Of a stretch of DNA of 18,994 nucleotides, positions 16,120 through 18,994 are shown piece by piece. The DNA is from Zygnema cylindricum (lineage: Eukaryota; Streptophyta; Zygnematophyceae; Zygnematales; Zygnemataceae). The position numbers and the translations under genes are program-made. Location: NCBI GenBank assembly GCA_037447655.1, contig JBBHKE010002746.1, positions 11,341 through 30,334 of the forward strand, written 5' to 3'. Numbering within the stretch: the stretch's first letter is position 1; the number at the start of each line of letters is the position of its first letter. The notes under the pieces were generated by a model. That model had not been told where the DNA came from. It saw nothing but the letters and a program-made list of their open reading frames with translations, and did not search any database.

Positions 16120-17540
16120 TTAAGATCCCAGGACGTAGTTTTTAGCAAATACGTAATAGGCTCAAGGAAACTTAACAGATCAAATTCAGACAGTAAACTG
16201 CAAGCCCATCCCTTTGAACTTGGCTCTAGAACGGTCAATCTCATTGCCGAATTATTTAATGAGTGGGCAGAATTCATGAAAGATAGAGAAAAGAAAAAAG
16301 GAAAAAAGAAAGTAAAAGATGAAGAACCTAGTGATAGTGATTCAAAAGATTCTGATGATGATGACTTTAGTGATGTCTCCATAGATGATGACCTCAGATC
16401 ATCAGGAAAGCCTATTATGTTTAATGGAAGTAACTATGCCATTTGGAAACGATACATTAAAGGAACCTTTACGATGAAGAAACTTTGGAAAATCACCATT
16501 GGAGAAGAGACAAAACCTAAGGATCCGAAGGAAAGAAAAAAATGGATGATAAGGGATATGGCGGCCATAACTGGATTTATGCAACGTGTCTGAGTTCGGT
16601 ACATGAACACTTCTTTACTTATGACATAGCATATAAATGTTGGACGGCATTACAAGACGTCTACGAAAAAGGAGTATCCTCAAAAGCTAATTTCGTGTTC
16701 AGTGAGTACATTCAATTTAAGATGAAACCAAATGAGTTAATAGATGACGCTGTAAAACGCTTTAATGTTTTAATTGAACAATTAAACAGTTTGGGAAAAT
16801 TCCCAGTAGAGGATGAGAGGGTTTGGGTTTTCCTAAATGGTCTACCTGCTAGGTATGAGATGTCAAAAGAAGTTATTACGGGTAACCCTAATCCATCCTT
16901 CTCATTTGCTGTCAACCATCTTAAAATGTCAGAAATGTCAAAAACAAGCTCTTCTAAGAAAATAGATAGCGAAGGAAATCTTAATGTAAATACCATCGAT
17001 GATCCGAAAATTAATGCAATCCGTGGTCAAGGAGGTATTAGTGGTCAAAATAGAGGGAATGGAAGAGAACTTGACAAAAATAAATCTGATTCGAGTAACA
17101 TAACCTGTTTCAGATGTCATAAGTTAGGTCATTACTCGTCAAGTTGCCCTGATAAAGACAAACAGTGTCATATATGTCAAAAATGGGGACATGTCAGTAC
17201 AAATTGTTATGATCGAGGGGATGGCGAAAGATATGACAATTCGTCCTTTTATATCAACAGAGGTCGTGGAAGAGGAAGAGGTCGCGGCAGAGGTCGCAAT
17301 CAATTCAGAGGTGGACGTCATCAATCTTATTACACCGATTATTACGATGACGACAATAATGACAATTATCGAACCTTTGTTACCATGATTCAAGGAGATG
17401 TACCATGTACCGCTAACGCTATTGACAAAAACTTTGTTACAAATGATTGGATTGTTGATACAGGTGCTACTCATCACGTGTGTACAGACGTGAACTTATT
17501 TAGCGATATGCGAAAGTTAACTGTACCCAAAAAACAGTAG
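16120..17540 (+). pseudogene. Element 3 gag and start of protease
   Basis: The first Met is 16276, but the same frame is open and gag-like from 16120 (NLIAELFNEWAEF lies before the Met), so the original start has probably been lost. A Lys-rich then Asp/Ser-rich lead is followed by PIMFNGSNYAIWKRYIKG, the copia Gag N-terminal motif. A one-base shift near 16560 moves to the frame that runs 16542-17540, with the UBN2-type Gag core (IYATCLSSVHEHFF, FNVLIEQLNSLG). Two CCHC knuckles lie at 17106-17147 and 17166-17207, then an Arg-Gly repeat (about 17263-17305) and a Tyr/Asp-rich patch. The protease active site is intact: WIVDTGATHH, Asp-Thr-Gly at 17457-17465. A six-A run at 17529-17534 holds the next shift. 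Confidence 0.88.
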
Positions 17541-18780
17541 CAAGTGGACACGTCATACCTGTCGACAGCAATGGTACAGTTCAATTAGATCTACCCGTAC
17601 ACGATGCATACGGTAATGTCAAGTTTCATCCTGTCAAAATCAAAATGCACTTTACATTCCAAACGGCATTGTTAATCTCTTAAGTGTCCCACAGATTCAA
17701 CATAAAGGTGGACGGGTTACAGCATTAGAGGACAACCGCATTTTACTACAGGACAGAAATGGATGTACTTTTGGGGAAGGGTACGTAAATTAAAAATTTC
17801 ATAGCAAACTTAGGTGGCGTAAGCCAAGAAAATCAATCATTTTACTCAACCTCACAGAAACGCACTAATGACAGTTTGATTTTATGGCATCATAGATTAT
17901 GTCATACATCAGAAAGCAACATTAAAAAAATGATTAAAGTGTCGGCACTTAGAGGTCTAAAAAATAGCGCAGGACAGAAAATCATTGGTTGTAATGGATA
18001 TATTAAAGGTAAACAAATACGTAAACCGCATCCGGTCAAAAATATCAAACATAGGTCCAACGCCCCACTTGACTTAGTACATGTACATCTTTGTGGAAAA
18101 ATTCCGCCAACAACCTTAGGTGGCAATAATTACAGTTTTGTTATCATTGATGATTTCAGTCGTAAGAGTTGGGTGTACCTACTGAAACGAAAGTCTAGCG
18201 CATTAAATGCATTTCAAAGATTCGTACTTTGGGCAAAAAGATTCTTTGAGCGTAAATTGAAAGCTGTACGCTCAGATAACGGCGGTGAATTTGTCGCGTT
18301 CAAAGGATTTTTTGAACCTAGGGGAATCCAACAACAATTTACAGCACCTTACTCACCTGAATCTAACGGTATAGCAGAAAGAAAAAATCGCACGTTGTAG
18401 GAAATGGTACGAAGTATGCTCGCCAATTCACATCTTGACGGTCGACTTTGGGGCGACGCAATCTTGACAGCTAACTATATTAGTGGCTTGCGCTTAACAT
18501 CCGTTTCAAGTGATAAGACACCGGATGAATTATGGATTGGCTGAAAACCGACCATACACCACTTACCGGTATAGGGATGTAAAGCTAAAGTTTACATTGA
18601 GGCACGTCAGCGAACCGGCAAATTCAGTCCGTTGTCTTGGACAGGATACTTTGTCGGTTACAGTGATAGAGGGAGTTTGTACAGAGTATACAACCCAACT
18701 AGTGATTTTGTCGTGGAGTCACGAAATGTTGAATTTCATGAAATACTCGAACGTCCTCTTGGACCACAGCCGACAGCGTT
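17534..18780 (+). pseudogene. Element 3 protease end, pre-integrase and integrase
   Basis: After the A-run shift the frame carries the rest of protease; a short passage in another frame (17647-17790, with YIPNGIVNLLSVPQIQ) comes before the pre-integrase block LILWHHRLCHTS (from 17876). The zinc site keeps both His, but its C-X2-C reads CNGY, the second Cys now Tyr. The first catalytic Asp, in the H-x-D-x-C-G block, is His (18086-18088, HVHLCGK). The second (VRSDNGGEF) and the Glu (ESNGIAERKNRTL) are intact. A TAG at 18398-18400 replaces the residue before EMVRSML; stops also lie near 18541 and 18575. The C-terminal WTGYFVGYSDRGSLYRVYNP and ESRNVEFHE are well kept. Inactive as it stands. Confidence 0.9.
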
Positions 18781-18994
18781 TATCCATTTACCTTGGATTT
18801 CGAGGAAGAGGACATTGATAAAGAAGACGACATTGATATTGAGAGTGACGAAAAAGATGCCATCCCTCCAATGAAGAAAAATATATGGGAAGGTGGTAAG
18901 CACTCCGAAACTGATTCCACAACTCCTAAAACTGAATTTGGTAGTGAATCCTCCAAAACCATCTCTCACAAAAGTCTCCACACTTCACCAACCA
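18781..18994 (+). pseudogene. Element 3 acidic linker between integrase and RT, cut by window edge
   Basis: After a shift near 18780 the frame becomes strongly acidic (FEEEDIDKEDDIDIESDEKD), then Ser/Thr/Lys-rich to the window end. In copia polyproteins a low-complexity linker of this kind joins the integrase to RT, which should start past 18994. Confidence 0.6.

Larger units (their letters stand above)
15959..18994 (+). mobile_element. Ty1/copia element 3, runs off the right edge
   Basis: Order: a short 5' LTR, primer site, gag, protease, integrase and an acidic linker, the copia order with integrase before RT. RT, RNase H and the 3' LTR would lie past 18994. It has fewer stops and shifts than the other elements, so it is probably the youngest insertion here, but it is still broken. 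It is a different family from the minus-strand copia: the LTRs share no similarity. Confidence 0.85.

Noticed and set aside
18736-18981. Minus-strand frames opposite the element 3 linker
   Set aside because: They are shadows of the acidic plus-strand linker that continues the copia polyprotein.

Overview
The window looks like a gene-poor, repeat-dense stretch of a eukaryotic nuclear genome, most likely a land plant. It is filled with decayed LTR retrotransposons of the Ty3/gypsy and Ty1/copia orders, has no convincing host gene, no operon structure and no rRNA or functional tRNA gene. Plant origin is inferred from the element types (chromodomain-bearing gypsy, copia with an initiator-Met-type primer site). 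Species cannot be told from sequence alone.

Layout. 1-1098 is AT-rich non-coding DNA with a 47-bp duplication. 1099-1306 is a 16-bp minisatellite. 1480-2045 is a copia LTR on the + strand, followed by the start of its gag (2050-2433). About 2440-6180 is a 5'-truncated Ty3/gypsy chromovirus (element 1: integrase, chromodomain, an unusual long 3' open region, probable 3' LTR from 5741). About 6190-11900 is a second, 5'-truncated gypsy element (element 2: gag with three CCHC knuckles, protease, RT, RNase H, integrase, chromodomain-like tail, 3' LTR from about 10752). That LTR holds a cluster of hairpins and a 272-bp MITE-like insert with perfect 19-bp inverted ends. 11900-13349 is unassigned, with a TATA-like site and two overlapping open frames of doubtful meaning. 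13350-14444 is a second LTR of the same copia family as 1480-2045 but on the - strand, preceded on that strand by a polypurine tract and a copia RT/RNase H pseudogene (14475-15807). From 15959 to the right edge runs a third, better preserved copia element on + (element 3: 110-bp LTR, primer-binding site, gag, protease, integrase). It leaves the window before its RT.

How the parts relate. Every polyprotein is broken by stops and frameshifts, often exactly at catalytic positions: Asp to Val and Glu to stop in the gypsy integrases, Gly to Arg in the gypsy protease, Asp to His in the element 3 integrase, YVDD to YVDY in the - strand copia RT. None of these copies should be autonomous. The two inverted copia LTRs bracket both gypsy elements. 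The left one keeps the 5' end of an element and the right one keeps the 3' end, which suggests either two copies of one family or one copy split by nested insertion and inversion.

Most worth a second look: the inverted LTR pair, the extra 3' open region of element 1, the MITE-like insert, the hairpin cluster inside the element 2 LTR, and the T-arm-like motif carried by both copia LTRs. All calls come from reading the sequence; no database search was possible.
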